Of a DNA stretch of 64,000 nucleotides, positions 34,592 to 43,728 are shown piece after piece. The notes beneath the pieces were generated by a model, which saw only the letters and a list, made by a program, of their open reading frames with translations, searched no databases and was not told the DNA's origin. Numbering within the stretch: position 1 is the stretch's first letter; each line of letters opens with the position of its first letter. Origin of the DNA: Chitinophaga pinensis (GTDB lineage: Bacteria; Bacteroidota; Bacteroidia; Flavobacteriales_D; Crocinitomicaceae); contig CALPMT020000007.1 in NCBI GenBank assembly GCA_943324745.2, forward strand, positions 1-64,000, written 5' to 3'. The position numbers were made by a program, and so were the translations under genes.

Positions 34592-37500
34592 TTATTCTAG
34601 TTTTCTACCATCCATGGTGTAATAATCGATGACACCAAGCTTGGTAGCTTGGATAATTCCAGCTTCTAAAAAATGAATATTCAAATAGGTTGGTTCAATG
34701 ATTACTTTCCCGTGAGAATCGTAAATGCCAAAAAAGTTATGTGTTTCAATACTGTATAAGTTAACCCCTTTGTTTTCAATGTGATTATATGTAGGAAGTG
34801 CTTTTTGGAATCCTTGTTTCCCTATTAATGTCCAGTTTTTGTCAATCATTACAGGAGCCATTCCATGTTGGAAGGGATATGCATCATCAAATGATTTCTG
34901 AAAAACATTTTGAAAGTTACGGTTTACAAATTCATAGTTTCCTTCTAGTTTTAAAAGTAAATAACCATCCGAAAACTTACCTTTAAATGATTCTGCATAT
35001 GCATATTTTTGCTTATTTCTAGCGTCAAAAATTACAAATTGTTCCGTTGAATCATAATAGCAAAATACATCTTCCCCCAAATAATTAAGATCCTTTTTTT
35101 CTTCTTCCTCAAGTAATAAATCACCGGATGAAGTTAAAATATGCCACTTATCTAGTCTGTCTACAAAAACATAATAGTTTGAATCGATTGAATTATAGGC
35201 ACTTTCAAGACTATTTACATTGACACATTGGCCTTGAAAATTTAGAAATCTTCCGAAAGTAGTGTGTACTAGATTGAAATAGATTTCCAAAAGTGCTTCC
35301 TCTTTTTGGAGTGCTATTTTCGCAACTTGTTTACCAGATTGGTCATAGATATAGGATTTTTGGTGAACGGTAATTGCGATGTGTTGCTGTGAAAAATCAT
35401 TTTTTATATCAATCCTGTTATGATGTCTTTTACGAACGATTGCTTGGAATTTTTTGTTGTAAATCCGTATATAATTATCCTCTCCATAGGCACTGATAAA
35501 TCCATTTGAATATTCTAAATTTTTGTGTTCAAACCCAATAACTGTATCTCCATTTACATGAAAAACAGCATTTAGCTGATGGTTTTCGACTATAAAGTGT
35601 GTGTCGTCAATGAATGTTAAAGGTTTCAAAACACTGTTGCCAACAATAGTTAATTTACTATTTCTAATTACATAATTTTTCCCTTCTTTATGCATGACAT
35701 AATGTTTATTCACTAGGTAATACATACGCGTTGATGTTTCAAGTATTTTATTGGTATTAGACAAAAGTTGGTAGTTATTGCCGTGTTGTATGACAATCAG
35801 TGAATCACTTGTAGCTACGATTTTAAATCCATTGATATCCAATAGTTGTAAGTTACTGTCTAAATAATGCGTAAAATCTCGGCGACGATTTACTAAAAAC
35901 AGGGTGTCTTTCGCAGAAGAAATACGTTGTATGCTTGAAAATATCGTTGGAATAATAACTGAATCCTCACGAATGACTCCATATCCTTTTTTACGTTGTA
36001 CAATCGCCGTTTTTTTATAAAAATTGAACGCATAAAGAAAAGGTTCATTGAATAAAGAGTCTCCATTTTTTGTTAGAAAATTCCATGTGCCTTTTGAAAT
36101 TTTCGCTGTTTTGTTAGCGATAGATACATAACCAGCATTGCTCAAAAATGACGGGAGAATAACATTTCCTTTTTTTCCGTTGTTTTTCTCCACTTCTCCC
36201 GCTTGACAATACCGAGCATATCCATTGTACGCATCGTCGATAAACAATAATTCACGTGTATTACCAGATTTCGTGATTATACCCAAAGAATTTGTAGTAT
36301 GGATTCTTGCATATTCTTTTGTGTAAAAATCCATACTGTCAAAAGCAGTAATTGTAAATCTATTCACTGATTTGCGTTGAACAAAATTAAAAGCATCACT
36401 ACCAAATTTATTTTCTCCAATTTCGATAGTTCCCAACAGTTTTGTCACTAATTTATCTGCTAATTTTTTAGATGGAACTAAACTAAAAGTTGCATTTTCA
36501 ATATACGTGGGAGTTTTGAAGCGCGCTTTGACACGTATGGAATCATTTTCTTCGATTCCCCATAAATAACTTGTAGTACGTATTTTCTGTGCTTCATTGG
36601 TAGTTGTATTGCTCGTATAATACCAACCGATTTTAAATAAACGTTGATCAAAACAGCGTAATTTACTATTGTCCTTATAGGTATTCATAGAAATCACATT
36701 GTTTAAGTATAATCTATTTTTTTCGCGATGGTCTTTCTCTAATTCAATAATTACCAAACGATTGTTGTCCCATGCGCGTATCTTTGTCCCATCGGTCGTA
36801 ATTTTAGTGTAATATGGAGAAAGAAGTTCCTTATAATTCACTGCTGAAATCAATCCAATGGTACCTGTAAATAAAGAAGTTCTGTAAAATTCTCCTTGCT
36901 GCACAATGGATTGATAGATAGCGGGTATTAATTCTTTGCCTTCTTCATTTACTAAACCAACATTCCCTTTAAAATTGACTATGTAGTTTCCTTGAGACTC
37001 ATAAAAATTGCGGTAAATAGGAGCTAAGATTTGGGTTCCTTTTGCATCTAATAATCCAATCCGACTATTTTTATAAACATAAAATTTGTTTTTAAAGGGT
37101 GCTATACCATCTCCATCAGCGACCAAAATTTCTCGGTTCGACTCACTATCAATCAGATGTACTTTTTCTTGAGAACAGTAGGTAAAATAATCGGGTAGGA
37201 CACGAACGTTTGTTGCATCTACAGGAAGATTTAGTTTTCCATTTGCGTTAAGAATAAAGTGATTTTTAGCTCCTTTGACATAGAGTGCATCAAATTCTTC
37301 ACGGACAATTTCTGGATTTTCTTCTAATAATTTCCCGTTGGGTAGATATAAGGAATAACGCAAGTCATTCTTGAGTACATACAAATAATTAAATGCAGTT
37401 TTTTGGATGGATTTCTCATTTACAATTGCAAGTGGTTCTTTCCAGTCAGTATGCAAGATGAAATAATTACCCTCCTGCTTAAAATAGATCCAATTTTCCG

Positions 37501-37867
37501 CGATTTGTTGGGACCAACTACAAGGTGTTTTTATATTGGTTTTTAACGAATGAAGCAAGTAACCTTTTTCTACTGCATATCGAAACAAGCCATTTGAATA
37601 TTGAATTATTTCTAATTGTTTTGCGGCAAGTTTTTCTTTTCCAGTGGAATCAATAATTCCATATTTTGAACCATTACAGAAGTATGCATGTCCCGTATCA
37701 TCAAAATAATTTACGTAGTTATACGTATTTTTTAATTTGATTTTTTTAGTTCCTATTGCAATATACCATTGGCCATTTTCCACTTTTGGGAGCGCATAAT
37801 TTACGATTTGCGCACGTAAATTCACCAGCTGGAACGGTATGATCAAGAATAAAAGATAGCGTTTCAT
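34592..37867 (-). CDS. Large exported WG-repeat protein
   Basis: A 1091-residue protein with a signal peptide (1-19, VNLRAQ). It contains many short beta repeats of the WG/KWG type, for example KYGIIDSTGKEKL, RIGLLDAKGTQILAPIY, NVGLVNEEGKELIPAIY and FGIYDSHGKVIIEPTY, with a divergent middle of about 450 residues. WG-repeat proteins are thought to form beta-propeller-like or solenoid folds and are often surface or periplasmic binding proteins. Its stop is 12 nt from the stop of the ABC exporter on the other strand, so it is not part of that operon. It is 31 nt downstream of a lipoprotein gene on the same strand, which suggests a shared transcript. Confidence 0.75.
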   Translation of the reverse strand: MKRYLLFLIIPFQLVNLRAQIVNYALPKVENGQWYIAIGTKKIKLKNTYNYVNYFDDTGHAYFCNGSKYGIIDSTGKEKLAAKQLEIIQYSNGLFRYAVEKGYLLHSLKTNIKTPCSWSQQIAENWIYFKQEGNYFILHTDWKEPLAIVNEKSIQKTAFNYLYVLKNDLRYSLYLPNGKLLEENPEIVREEFDALYVKGAKNHFILNANGKLNLPVDATNVRVLPDYFTYCSQEKVHLIDSESNREILVADGDGIAPFKNKFYVYKNSRIGLLDAKGTQILAPIYRNFYESQGNYIVNFKGNVGLVNEEGKELIPAIYQSIVQQGEFYRTSLFTGTIGLISAVNYKELLSPYYTKITTDGTKIRAWDNNRLVIIELEKDHREKNRLYLNNVISMNTYKDNSKLRCFDQRLFKIGWYYTSNTTTNEAQKIRTTSYLWGIEENDSIRVKARFKTPTYIENATFSLVPSKKLADKLVTKLLGTIEIGENKFGSDAFNFVQRKSVNRFTITAFDSMDFYTKEYARIHTTNSLGIITKSGNTRELLFIDDAYNGYARYCQAGEVEKNNGKKGNVILPSFLSNAGYVSIANKTAKISKGTWNFLTKNGDSLFNEPFLYAFNFYKKTAIVQRKKGYGVIREDSVIIPTIFSSIQRISSAKDTLFLVNRRRDFTHYLDSNLQLLDINGFKIVATSDSLIVIQHGNNYQLLSNTNKILETSTRMYYLVNKHYVMHKEGKNYVIRNSKLTIVGNSVLKPLTFIDDTHFIVENHQLNAVFHVNGDTVIGFEHKNLEYSNGFISAYGEDNYIRIYNKKFQAIVRKRHHNRIDIKNDFSQQHIAITVHQKSYIYDQSGKQVAKIALQKEEALLEIYFNLVHTTFGRFLNFQGQCVNVNSLESAYNSIDSNYYVFVDRLDKWHILTSSGDLLLEEEEKKDLNYLGEDVFCYYDSTEQFVIFDARNKQKYAYAESFKGKFSDGYLLLKLEGNYEFVNRNFQNVFQKSFDDAYPFQHGMAPVMIDKNWTLIGKQGFQKALPTYNHIENKGVNLYSIETHNFFGIYDSHGKVIIEPTYLNIHFLEAGIIQATKLGVIDYYTMDGRKLE

Positions 37868-37898
37868 GGCGTGATAATTTACGTGTTAACATGCTTTT

Positions 37899-39215
37899 TT
37901 AGATAAATCGATGTAATTGAGCGTCAAAATTTGCTGCTGAAGTTAGTACTAAATCGGATTTTCGAAAATCAAATTTTAATAGTTTTGTTTCTTCCTTTTG
38001 TGCCAAAAATTCTGAATTAGGGATGTAATATACACGATTGTCTTTCGTAATCGCTATGATGCAATTGCGTTTGGAAGGATCATATATATAATGACCTTGA
38101 TCTGAAAAGTTTAATCGAATTAGAGCGTTGTCTTCTGGACATAAAGTAAACACATTCACAAAATCTGTGTTTGTATTTTGCGGAAAATTTAGATTGCATT
38201 CTAATGATTTAACAAATTCACGGTGATATAAATAATCCCAATTATATACGCCCATACTCGAAATTTCAATCGTTCTTACCACTTCATTTTTCTCCATTTT
38301 TTCTTTGTATTCATCTATTTCACGCATATTTTTATCCATTTCCTCATGGACATTTTTAGAATCGCGCATAGCATCTTCGGTAAAATAGGGTTCCACGATT
38401 AGCTCATATTTTTCCTTTTCTTCAGTTGTTCTTTTTTGAAGTACCAAACGGTATTGATTCGGTTCACTGGTTTCAAAAAGTTCTGAACCAACAATTGAAA
38501 ATTTCAAACGATTTTTTACATCACTTTTTACAGTTTCTTTTGTTTTCCAAGCAACAATCTCTTTTCCTTTTAAAGCCGCAATATGTTCTGTCTTTACCTG
38601 GATATCGAGTAGGTTGAAATTTGAACTGCTTGCAATTTCTGTTTTTTCTTCTTTGTTTTCAAGTAGATTGCGTCTTGTCTTCATCCCTGTACCTGCTTGT
38701 TTGTAGGTCCAATCTCCCGTTTCTTCATTCATTTTATAAAAATTCATACGCGCTACACCGGTATTAGAAGAAATAGCAACTTTGATTCGTTTGTTTTTCG
38801 CCAAAAGTAATTCCTCTCCATGTTGAAAAGCCTCGATGCGAAACATCCCACCTGTAATCATATCATTTTCAACGCCAGCAGAATCATATTTCATTGGAAT
38901 ACCAGATAACATGACCTCGCCAAAACTATGGAATTCATTAAAGTTTAAACTTACATCACCGTGTATTGGTGTACCTAATTTATTTTCAAATGCACCTGCT
39001 GGTATAAACAGTTTACTCCCAGTTTCGAGTTCAATGATCTTATCGGAATCGCTGGAAAACGTAAATGTTTCGGGAGCAATCCGCAATGCATTAATTGGTG
39101 TTAACCAAGATGTTGTTTCTACAACCATGTTGGAATTGGACGTTATCTCGGTATTATTGCTTTTACAAGCAGTAAAAAGCAGGAATGCTCCAGTACTTAA
39201 TAGTAGCGTTTTCAT
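37899..39215 (-). CDS. Lipoprotein of unknown function
   Basis: A 438-residue predicted lipoprotein with lipobox Cys17 (LLFTACKSNN). Residues 45-100 (KIIELETGSKLFIPAGAFEN, then GDVSLNFNEFHS) resemble the ZU5-like beta domain seen in Bacteroidota surface proteins. A charged coiled-coil-like stretch (about 285-310) and a C-terminal beta-rich part follow. No catalytic motif is seen. It heads the two-gene minus-strand unit with the WG-repeat protein, so the two may act together at the cell envelope; this is inferred from position only. Confidence 0.7.
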   Translation of the reverse strand: MKTLLLSTGAFLLFTACKSNNTEITSNSNMVVETTSWLTPINALRIAPETFTFSSDSDKIIELETGSKLFIPAGAFENKLGTPIHGDVSLNFNEFHSFGEVMLSGIPMKYDSAGVENDMITGGMFRIEAFQHGEELLLAKNKRIKVAISSNTGVARMNFYKMNEETGDWTYKQAGTGMKTRRNLLENKEEKTEIASSSNFNLLDIQVKTEHIAALKGKEIVAWKTKETVKSDVKNRLKFSIVGSELFETSEPNQYRLVLQKRTTEEKEKYELIVEPYFTEDAMRDSKNVHEEMDKNMREIDEYKEKMEKNEVVRTIEISSMGVYNWDYLYHREFVKSLECNLNFPQNTNTDFVNVFTLCPEDNALIRLNFSDQGHYIYDPSKRNCIIAITKDNRVYYIPNSEFLAQKEETKLLKFDFRKSDLVLTSAANFDAQLHRFI

Positions 39216-39283
39216 GACAATAGGTTTAGAGGGTGATGTTTTTTAGTAAAACGCGAAGCATTCAATAATATTACATTTTTACT

Positions 39284-39291
39284 TATTTTTG
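39284..39291 (+). promoter_or_regulatory. Minus-7 box of the LRR-kinase gene
   Basis: TATTTTTG matches TAnnTTTG and ends 4 nt before the ATG at 39296, so transcription would start at or next to the start codon, giving a leaderless or nearly leaderless message. Confidence 0.5.
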
Positions 39292-39295
39292 TTGC

Positions 39296-40588
39296 ATGAT
39301 AACTTTCGATGAATTGATTGAAGAGAAGATTACAAACCCGAAAAGCATAACCCTTTCATGTGGATTAACTGAATTCCCAGCTGTTTTATATAAGTATACA
39401 GATACCTTGGAAATCCTTGATCTTTCTGGTAATTTTTTATCGGAATTGCCGATGGATATGCATCGTTTTAAGAAGTTAAAGATTGCTTTTTTTTCGCGAA
39501 ATAACTTTACTGTCTTCCCGAAACAACTGGCCGATTGTCCTGCATTGACTATGATTGGATTTAAGTCGAATCAACTAGTCGAATTCCCCGAAAATGCGTT
39601 ACCTTTAAATATTCAATGGTTGATTTTGACCGATAATCGTTTGGAAAAACTTCCACGTTCAATTGGTCAATGTAAGCAGTTGCAAAAGTTTGTCTTGGCA
39701 GGTAACCGAATAAAAGAGTTACCAGAGGAGATAGCTGATTGTAAAGCATTGGAGCTGATTCGAATTTCTGCAAATCAACTCTCAATAATTCCTACATGGT
39801 TATATCAATTACCGCGATTAACATGGTTGGCATTCTCTGGCAATCCAGCAACCTATGTGCCTGAAAATTCAGTCAAACTACCAAGTATTGATTGGTCACG
39901 ATTAGAAGTTTTACAACAACTTGGTGAAGGTGCTTCAGGAGTTATTAGTAAGGCAAAAATAGATGGTGAACAAGAAGTTGCGATTAAAATTTTCAAAGGG
40001 GATGTGACGAGTGATGGCTACCCACAAGATGAGTTAGCTACGTGTTTATCGACAGGTTTACATGAAAATATTGTTCCTTTAATTGCCACGATTTCAAATC
40101 ATCCGGAAGGGCAACAAGGCATTGTCATGGAATTGATTCCTTCCGAGTTTAAAAATTTAGGTTTACCACCAAGTTTTGACTCCTGCACACGTGATGTGTT
40201 TCCAACGGAGCAACAGTTTACTTTTAAACAAGGAGTAAATATTCTTATCGGAGTTCTACAAGCTGCTAAGCACTTACATGCACAAGGTATCATGCATGGA
40301 GATTTATATGCACACAATACCTTATACAACGAGGAAGGTCAGGCCTATTTCGGAGATTTTGGTGCTGCTACTTTTTATGATAAAAATTCAGACGAAGCAT
40401 CCTATATCGAACGATTAGATGTACGCGCTTTTGGTTGTTTGATTCAAGATATCGAGTCGTTAATTCAGGATAATATTCAAGGAAAAGAAGCATTGGTAAA
40501 ACTATATGAAAAGTGTATGTTGGAAACAGTAATAGCACGACCAAGTTTTGAGGAGGTTGCAAAAACTTTGTTAGTCTTGGTGAAATAG
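39296..40588 (+). CDS. Leucine-rich-repeat protein kinase
   Basis: A 430-residue soluble protein joining two modules. Residues 15-195 contain about seven leucine-rich repeats (for example LEILDLSGNFLSELP and LQKFVLAGNRIKELPEEI). Residues 205-430 form a Hanks-type Ser/Thr kinase: glycine loop GEGASG (210-215), VAIK with K231, catalytic HGD at 334-336 with N341 (HGDLYAHNTLY) and DFG at 354-356. HGD replaces the common HRD, which is known in other small bacterial kinases. No membrane segment or signal peptide is present, so it is cytosolic. The architecture resembles eukaryotic LRR kinases. Substrate unknown. Confidence 0.9.
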   Translation: MITFDELIEEKITNPKSITLSCGLTEFPAVLYKYTDTLEILDLSGNFLSELPMDMHRFKKLKIAFFSRNNFTVFPKQLADCPALTMIGFKSNQLVEFPENALPLNIQWLILTDNRLEKLPRSIGQCKQLQKFVLAGNRIKELPEEIADCKALELIRISANQLSIIPTWLYQLPRLTWLAFSGNPATYVPENSVKLPSIDWSRLEVLQQLGEGASGVISKAKIDGEQEVAIKIFKGDVTSDGYPQDELATCLSTGLHENIVPLIATISNHPEGQQGIVMELIPSEFKNLGLPPSFDSCTRDVFPTEQQFTFKQGVNILIGVLQAAKHLHAQGIMHGDLYAHNTLYNEEGQAYFGDFGAATFYDKNSDEASYIERLDVRAFGCLIQDIESLIQDNIQGKEALVKLYEKCMLETVIARPSFEEVAKTLLVLVK

Positions 40589-40775
40589 ACGTCCCTAAAA
40601 GCGTATTAATCCAAAGGTATACTAACCCCGGGTTAGCACGATATTTTAACGTAGGCTTTGGAAATATTCATATAAATGACTCAGGAATAGAGATCGTTTC
40701 GCTAAAAAAACATCCAATAAATATAATAAACAACAATTCTTTGCGTTATCTATTTTATAACCTCAAAAAAAAACT
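40589..40775. other. Intergenic stretch before a small gene
   Basis: Nothing clear is seen beyond a GTATACTAACCCCGGGTTAG segment with a small CCCGGG palindrome (40628-40634) and an A/T-rich approach to the small gene at 40776. Confidence 0.4.
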
Positions 40776-40931
40776 ATGAATAAAAACTACTCTAAAAATA
40801 GTACGTCACTTAACTCAGCTGTTTTAGCGACAGAACCATCTACTAAAACAATCGAAGCGATATTAAATTACAGTAAGTCTGTATCAAGTGTAAAAGTATT
40901 AAACGAACAAACATTGGTTCACCTCAATTAA
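40776..40931 (+). CDS. Small conserved-looking protein, 51 residues
   Basis: A 51-codon frame starts at an ATG preceded by an A-rich stretch. The product MNKNYSKNSTSLNSAVLATE continues to TKTIEAILNYSKSVSSVKVL and ends TLVHLN. The pattern T-x-x-x-ILNYSKS followed by V-x-K and an end in LHLN-like residues is one I recall from short proteins in other Bacteroidota, which supports a real gene. No function is known. A repeat element begins 56 nt after its stop. Confidence 0.55.
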   Translation: MNKNYSKNSTSLNSAVLATEPSTKTIEAILNYSKSVSSVKVLNEQTLVHLN

Positions 40932-40986
40932 TACCAAAAAGAAGTTGTCTTAAACGTGCCAACACTTCGTTATGCTTGAATCAAGA

Positions 40987-41050
40987 ATGCTCATTTACTA
41001 ATGTAAACCGCGCTTTTTTCTTCTGCGAAAGTCTCGTTTTGACAATTTTT
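40987..41050. repeat. Intergenic repeat copy 2 (CTCATTTAC-GTAAAC element)
   Basis: ATGCTCATTTACTAATGTAA followed by ACCGCGC, TTTTTTC, GCGAAAGTCTCGTTTTG and ATTTTT. It shares block order with 2844-2908 and, inverted, with 63921-63972. Confidence 0.65.
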
Positions 41051-41070
41051 AGATCAACGTCAATAGAAAA

Positions 41071-41093
41071 AGGCTACTCAAATCGAGTAGCCT
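41071..41093 (-). terminator. Terminator of efp
   Basis: AGGCTACTC pairs perfectly with GAGTAGCCT (9 bp, 5-nt loop). On the minus strand it is followed by TTTTCTATT. It resembles the sucC terminator, sharing the AGGCTA arms. Confidence 0.75.
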
Positions 41094-41184
41094 TTCATAT
41101 ATGCCTGATAAAAACTTTAACCTTAAATTCGTATATCTATTTGCCTTATTTGGTTTTTTAATACGACTCTAATTAGTTCAAGTA

Positions 41185-41751
41185 TTATTTTTTCACACGC
41201 TCCACATAAACTCCTGTACGCGTATCAATTTTAATTTTTTCACCGTTATCAATAAACAAAGGAACACGTACTTCAGCGCCTGTAGCAATGGTTGCTGGTT
41301 TCATTGTATTTGTCGCTGTGTCTCCTTTGATTCCTGGTTCTGTGTAAGTTACTTCAGATTCAATGTAGAATGGTAACTCAACAACTAAAGGATTTTCCTC
41401 TTCAGCATGGAATATAATACTACAATTCATTCCTTCCACTAAGAAACCTGGCTTTTCAATCATTTTTGCTGGAATGTTTACTTGCTCATAATTTTCATTA
41501 TTCATAAATACATATTCAGCACCTTCTTGGTATAAGTATTGGTATTCACGGTTTTCGATACGTACTGGCTCAATCTTGTGTCCTGCAGAAAATGTATTGT
41601 CAATTACTTTACCAGATTCAATTTGTCTCAATTTAGTACGTACAAACGCAGGTCCTTTTCCTGGTTTAACGTGTTGAAATTCGATGATTTGACAAAGTTT
41701 ATCGTTAAACTTAATACATAATCCATTTTTAATATCTGCAGTAGTTGCCAT
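41185..41751 (-). CDS. efp: Translation elongation factor P
   Basis: EF-P relieves ribosome stalling at proline runs. The 188-residue protein has the three-barrel structure, with the domain-I tip loop VKPGKGPAFVR carrying the lysine (K32) that corresponds to the modified residue, and the closing signature IDTRTGVYVERV. No lysylation genes (epmA/epmB) are nearby. The minus-strand box TAATTTTG at 41774-41781 fits a Bacteroidota minus-7 element 22 nt before the start. Confidence 0.96.
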   Translation of the reverse strand: MATTADIKNGLCIKFNDKLCQIIEFQHVKPGKGPAFVRTKLRQIESGKVIDNTFSAGHKIEPVRIENREYQYLYQEGAEYVFMNNENYEQVNIPAKMIEKPGFLVEGMNCSIIFHAEEENPLVVELPFYIESEVTYTEPGIKGDTATNTMKPATIATGAEVRVPLFIDNGEKIKIDTRTGVYVERVKK

Positions 41752-41773
41752 AAGTAGTTTTTTTATTGTGGTG

Positions 41774-41781
41774 CAAAATTA
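41774..41781 (-). promoter_or_regulatory. Minus-7 box of efp
   Basis: Minus strand reads TAATTTTG (TAnnTTTG), 22 nt upstream of the efp ATG. Confidence 0.55.
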
Positions 41782-41956
41782 GGGATTTTATTATGAATTT
41801 TAAAAACAATCTGTTTGTAATTAATATAAATACGTTGGATTTGCTCGGATACCTCAATAATTCAGTCAACACCTTCATGTTTATGTTGTATCGCAGCACA
41901 AAAAAATATTATCAAATCAAACACGCAACGCTTCAATTCAGTAAACGATTTATTTC

Positions 41957-41964
41957 TATTTTTG
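41957..41964 (+). promoter_or_regulatory. Minus-7 box of the superoxide dismutase gene
   Basis: TATTTTTG ends 15 nt before the ATG at 41980, and makes the in-frame ATG at 41962 unlikely because it would lie upstream of the transcription start. Confidence 0.6.
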
Positions 41965-41979
41965 TTTAAAAACAGATTC

Positions 41980-42642
41980 ATGAAAAAATTAACCATCTTA
42001 TTAGCATTGTTTATAACAAATATAGTTAGTGCTCAGACTTTTACATTGCCAAGTTTATCTTATGCTTACAATGCTTTAGAACCAACTATTGATTCTGTGA
42101 CCATGCGAATACACCACAGCAAACACCATCAGGCCTATGTTACAAATCTTAACAAGGCTTTGGGTGCTACAAACACAAAAAGTTTAGCTGAAATTTTAGC
42201 CGGTGTGAGTAGTCAACCTGCAGTCGTTCGCAACAATGCAGGAGGACATTATAACCATACCTTGTTTTGGGAAATACTTTCTCCAACTCCAATAAAAACT
42301 CCTTCTGCAGAATTATTATCTCAAATCACTAAACAATATACTTCCCTAGATTCGTTACAAAAAATGATCACTGTTTCTGGTACGGGTTTATTCGGATCAG
42401 GTTGGGTATGGTTAATTGTTACTCCAACTAATGAATTGAAAATCACCACAACAGTTAATCAAGACAATCCATTGATGGATTTAGTTACAGATAAAGGAAC
42501 ACCAATTTTAGCAATCGACGTATGGGAACACGCGTATTACTTGAAGTATCAAAACAAACGTGCTGATTATTTGAAAAATATTTGGAAAGTCATCGATTGG
42601 AAAGCAGTGAGTGAAAAATATACTGCAACATTAAAAAAATAA
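41980..42642 (+). CDS. Exported Fe/Mn superoxide dismutase
   Basis: Converts superoxide to hydrogen peroxide and oxygen. The 220-residue protein has a signal peptide (1-19, NIVSAQ), which places it in the periplasm or outside, unlike most Fe/Mn enzymes. The four metal ligands are visible: His in MRIHHSKHH, His in GGHYNHTLFW, and Asp and His in AIDVWEHAYYLKY. Whether Fe or Mn is used cannot be told. The start at 41980 follows a minus-7 box at 41957-41964. The galE gene begins 2 nt after its stop, so the two are co-transcribed. Confidence 0.93.
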   Translation: MKKLTILLALFITNIVSAQTFTLPSLSYAYNALEPTIDSVTMRIHHSKHHQAYVTNLNKALGATNTKSLAEILAGVSSQPAVVRNNAGGHYNHTLFWEILSPTPIKTPSAELLSQITKQYTSLDSLQKMITVSGTGLFGSGWVWLIVTPTNELKITTTVNQDNPLMDLVTDKGTPILAIDVWEHAYYLKYQNKRADYLKNIWKVIDWKAVSEKYTATLKK

Positions 42643-42644
42643 GC

Positions 42645-43679
42645 ATGAAAAAAACAATTATAGTTACAGGTGGTGCAGGGTATATTGGTTCTCATACCAT
42701 ACTAGAATTAATCGATAAAACGGACTTCGAAATCGTTTCGATTGATAATTATTCAAATTCTTCCGTTGAAACATTCCCTCGCATTGAAAAAATATCAGGT
42801 AGAAAAATTTACAATCATCCGATCGATTTATGTGATAAAGTAGCATTGTTTGACTATATGTCTTCGTTAACGAATGTGGTAGGAGTAATTCATTTCGCAG
42901 CATTTAAATCTGTTCCTGAATCTGTTGATAATCCGGCCTTATATTACCATAATAATTTAGAGTCTTTAATCAATGTCGTTGAAGCGTGTAAAAAATTCAA
43001 TATTAATAATTTGATTTTTTCTTCCTCTTGTTCAGTATATGGAAATATTGATACCTTACCTGTAACCGAAAACACCCCTTTTAGTCCTGCTGAGTCGCCG
43101 TATGCTCACACAAAGCAAATCGGTGAACAACAATTAGAATTGTATGCTAAATGTGGAGTGAATTTTAAAACGATTGCTTTACGATATTTCAATCCTGTTG
43201 GTGCGCATCCTTCTGGATTAATTGGAGAATCACCCATCAATCCTCCTACAAGTTTAATTCCGATAATTACCCAAACTGCTATTGGTAAACGCGACAAAAT
43301 GTTTGTGCATGGTTTTGATTATCCAACACGCGATGGATCTTGTATACGGGACTATATCCATGTCTGTGATATCGCTAATGCGCATGTAAAAGCATTGAAT
43401 ATACTAATAGAAGGTAAAACAGAATTAAACTACAACGTCATAAATCTAGGAACCGGAGATGGCGTGAGTGTGAAAGAAGCCATTGCAAGTTTTGAGAAAA
43501 ATGCAAGTGTTTCTTTGAATTATGAAATGGGACCTCGCCGAGCTGGTGATGTTGTCTCCATTTATTCCGACACTACGAAGTCTTCCGATTTTTTAAATTG
43601 GAAAGCTGAAAAAACGTTGGATGATATGGTAACCTCTGCTTGGATTTGGGAGCAAAACATCTCGAAAGAAACTAGATAA
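42645..43679 (+). CDS. galE: UDP-glucose 4-epimerase
   Basis: Interconverts UDP-glucose and UDP-galactose (possibly also the N-acetyl forms) for surface polysaccharides. The 344-residue SDR enzyme has the NAD-binding motif TGGAGYIGSH (8-17), the catalytic Ser in FSSSCSVYG (S128) and YAHTK with Y153 and K157. The C-terminal substrate region includes RRAGDVVSIYSDT. It follows the superoxide dismutase gene by 2 nt and precedes another SDR gene with its own promoter. Confidence 0.94.
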   Translation: MKKTIIVTGGAGYIGSHTILELIDKTDFEIVSIDNYSNSSVETFPRIEKISGRKIYNHPIDLCDKVALFDYMSSLTNVVGVIHFAAFKSVPESVDNPALYYHNNLESLINVVEACKKFNINNLIFSSSCSVYGNIDTLPVTENTPFSPAESPYAHTKQIGEQQLELYAKCGVNFKTIALRYFNPVGAHPSGLIGESPINPPTSLIPIITQTAIGKRDKMFVHGFDYPTRDGSCIRDYIHVCDIANAHVKALNILIEGKTELNYNVINLGTGDGVSVKEAIASFEKNASVSLNYEMGPRRAGDVVSIYSDTTKSSDFLNWKAEKTLDDMVTSAWIWEQNISKETR

Positions 43680-43701
43680 ATAAAATTAACCGAAAAACGC
43701 A

Positions 43702-43709
43702 TATCTTTG
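43702..43709 (+). promoter_or_regulatory. Minus-7 box of the second SDR gene
   Basis: TATCTTTG (TAnnTTTG) ends 19 nt before the ATG at 43729. Confidence 0.6.
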
Positions 43710-43728
43710 CACTTCAAATAACCAAACG

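Noticed and set aside
28939-39215. Lanthipeptide, radical-SAM or YcaO maturase near the peptide genes
   Set aside because: None of the neighbouring genes carries such motifs; neighbours are a receptor, the exporter, a WG-repeat protein, a lipoprotein and a kinase.
41766-41969. 67-codon frame between efp and the dismutase gene
   Set aside because: Lies over the efp and dismutase promoter boxes and has random-looking composition.
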